From the NCBI GenBank assembly GCA_937884235.1, contig CALGBT010000932.1, forward strand, positions 1 to 13,199: 13,199 nt of DNA, in the 5' to 3' direction. The number at the start of each line of letters is the position of its first letter. Positions within the stretch are counted from its first letter, which is position 1. Source of the stretch: an uncultured Pseudomonadota bacterium (GTDB lineage Bacteria > Myxococcota_A > UBA9042 > CAIXZC01). Shown here one piece after another: positions 11,601 through 13,199 of this stretch. The notes below the pieces were generated by a model. That model had not been told where the DNA came from, searched no databases, and saw only the letters and a program-made list of their open reading frames with translations. Made by a program: the position numbers and the translations under genes.

Positions 11601-13199
11601 ATGTTGCCCGTTCGAAAACTCAACGACCCATTGCTTGCTGCGCTGGCCGCGCATAGGCGGGTGGTGCTTTGCGCCCCGACTGGCTCCGGCAAGTCGACTC
11701 AGGTCCCGCAGATGTTGTTGGGGGCAGTGGTCGGGCGGATTGTGGTGCTGCAGCCCCGGCGGCTGGCGGCGCGGTTGCTGGCGCGGCGAGTGGCGGAGGA
11801 ATTGGGGTGTGAGGTGGGTGGACTGGTGGGCTATCAGACCCGCCATGAGCGTCATGTCAGTGGAGCGACGCGGATCCTCTTTGTTACGGAGGGGCTCTTC
11901 CTGCGGATGATGGCCGGCCCCGACGGGTTGTCAGGAGTTGGGGCGGTGGTGCTTGATGAGTTCCATGAGCGCCATCTGGATGGTGACACGGCGTTGGCTT
12001 TGATACTCCGTGCCCAGGGGCAGGATGGGATGGGGGTGAAGCTGGTCGTCATGTCGGCCACCATGGATGCCGAGGCTGTGGCCCGGCACATGGATTGCCC
12101 CGCGCTCACCACTGACCAGCGCCTCTGGCCAGTGGATATTCGCTATCGTGAGAGCCGGCCGGACGACCGTGCCCGGGTTTGGGACAAGGCGGCGCAAGCG
12201 GTGCAGCGAACCCTGGTAGAGGAGTTGGAGGGCGACGTTCTCGTCTTCATGCCGGGTATCTACGAGATTGAGCGGACCATTGCCGCGTGTCGGGAACTGG
12301 TGCGTGACGACGGGGTGGATTTTCTGCCCCTCTACGGCCAGTTGCCAGTGGCCGCGCAGGACCGGGCGGTGACTGCCGGGCCCCGCCGCAAGGTGATTGT
12401 TGCCACCAACGTGGCGGAGACATCCATTACCATTGAGAGTGTGCGTCACGTCGTTGATGGAGGCCTGGTGCGGCGGGTGATGTATGACCCGCGCCGGCAG
12501 TTCAACATGCTCGCCATGCAGCGTATCAGCCAGGCTTCGGCGGACCAGCGGGCGGGGCGTGCGGGGCGGGTGGCGGCAGGGACTTGCCGCCGGTTGTGGT
12601 CGGCGCATGACCAGCGCTCACGGCCCACCGCCGACTTGCCAGAGGTGCAGCGCCTGGACCTGACCGCCCATGTTCTCATGTTGCGGTCCATTGGAGTCTC
12701 AGACGTAGCTGCCCTGCCGTGGCTGGAAGCTCCTCCGGCCGAGAAGCTCGCAGCTGCTGAGAATCTGCTGCGGGCTCTGGGAGCACTGGTTGACGGCCAG
12801 ATATCTTCCACGGGGCGACAGATGGCCATCTTGCCCATGCATCCTCGACTCGCCCGGCTGGTGGTGGAGGGGAAGCGTACGGGAAATCTCGTGCAGGCAG
12901 CGCTCTGGGCGGCGTTGCTAACTGACCGGAGTCTCTTTGCCCGGGATGGTGAGGCCCGTTTCGAGGCACGAACTGATGATGAAAGCTCCGACCCCTTTGC
13001 TCGGGTCGAGCGCGCGCTGGAGGCGGCGCAGGCAGCCAGCTTCAACCCCTCGACCTGTGAGCGGCTGGGCATCAACGCCAACGCCGCCCGTGAGGTACTG
13101 AAGACCGCGCAACTCTTCGCTCGGGTGGCCCGGTCACTGGAGGCATCCAAGAGTTCGAAACAGGAAATCGGGCTCTGCCTGTTGACGGCCTTTCCCGAC
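11601..13199 (+). CDS. hrpB: ATP-dependent RNA helicase HrpB, partial (runs off right edge)
   Basis: 533 codons are visible, still open at the right edge; HrpB proteins are usually about 800-850 residues, so roughly the last third is missing. Walker A is APTGSGKST (25-33), the Walker B box is DEFHER (119-124), the form typical of HrpB, motif III is SAT (152-154), motif V includes TSITI (274-278) and motif VI is QRAGRAGR (316-323). HrpB is a DEAH-type superfamily 2 helicase with poorly defined RNA substrates. The opening MLPVRKLNDPLLAAL matches the family start, supporting ATG 11601 although no clear Shine-Dalgarno precedes it. The 8-nt gap to the fusion gene suggests translational coupling in one transcript. 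All catalytic motifs seen are intact. Confidence 0.95.
   Translation, partial: MLPVRKLNDPLLAALAAHRRVVLCAPTGSGKSTQVPQMLLGAVVGRIVVLQPRRLAARLLARRVAEELGCEVGGLVGYQTRHERHVSGATRILFVTEGLFLRMMAGPDGLSGVGAVVLDEFHERHLDGDTALALILRAQGQDGMGVKLVVMSATMDAEAVARHMDCPALTTDQRLWPVDIRYRESRPDDRARVWDKAAQAVQRTLVEELEGDVLVFMPGIYEIERTIAACRELVRDDGVDFLPLYGQLPVAAQDRAVTAGPRRKVIVATNVAETSITIESVRHVVDGGLVRRVMYDPRRQFNMLAMQRISQASADQRAGRAGRVAAGTCRRLWSAHDQRSRPTADLPEVQRLDLTAHVLMLRSIGVSDVAALPWLEAPPAEKLAAAENLLRALGALVDGQISSTGRQMAILPMHPRLARLVVEGKRTGNLVQAALWAALLTDRSLFARDGEARFEARTDDESSDPFARVERALEAAQAASFNPSTCERLGINANAAREVLKTAQLFARVARSLEASKSSKQEIGLCLLTAFPD

Overview
The window is GC-rich bacterial chromosomal DNA with ten protein genes, two of them cut by the window edges, plus one probable gene remnant. 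I see no rRNA, tRNA, CRISPR array, transposase or phage gene. The style points to Myxococcota or a nearby 'deltaproteobacterial' lineage: several Asp-rich secreted lipoproteins with FG-GAP/VCBS repeats, a lipoprotein with tandem Cys-rich repeats built around GCGGxCGxC, a CRTAC1/ASPIC-UnbV protein, and a large multidomain signalling-type protein. This assignment is inferred from family style, not from a marker gene.

Layout. 1-741 (-): 5' part of a VCBS-type lipoprotein running off the left edge. 742-1178: gene-free and rich in GC palindromes. 1179-1825 (-): a VapBC-like toxin-antitoxin operon (RHH antitoxin, PIN toxin, 1-nt overlap) with a clear repeated operator at 1846-1877. 1868-2029 (+): what looks like the last ~50 codons of a Cys-rich secreted protein gene, cut off where the operator begins and followed by a strong hairpin at 2041-2087. 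2093-2896 (-): class I SAM methyltransferase. 3075-4853 (-): long-chain acyl-CoA ligase. 4961-5449 (+): DUF2505/SRPBCC-like protein, divergent from the ligase. 5430-7265 (-): lipoprotein murein peptidase of the LAS/MepA type with a Cys-rich repeat region, overlapping the preceding gene tail to tail by 20 bp. 7374-9410 (-): CRTAC1-like VCBS/ASPIC-UnbV lipoprotein. 9583-11592 (+): a three-domain fusion of GNAT/acyl-amino-acid-synthase-like, cyclic-nucleotide-binding and SAM methyltransferase domains. 11601-13199 (+): HrpB helicase, cut by the right edge and only 8 nt behind the fusion gene.

How the parts relate. The three lipoproteins and the Cys-rich remnant are envelope or surface proteins. 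The peptidase and CRTAC1-like genes each have a sigma70-type promoter with the same 17-bp spacing, and their spacers share TGCGTCT-n-GCC, so they may be co-regulated. The most novel item is the fusion gene. Its N-terminal domain keeps the Arg/Asp/Asp/Arg pattern of acyl-signal synthases, its middle domain keeps the Gly-Glu and Arg of a working cyclic-nucleotide pocket, and its C-terminal domain keeps an intact SAM motif. A nucleotide-gated enzyme that makes and methylates an acylated small molecule is a testable idea, not a demonstrated function.
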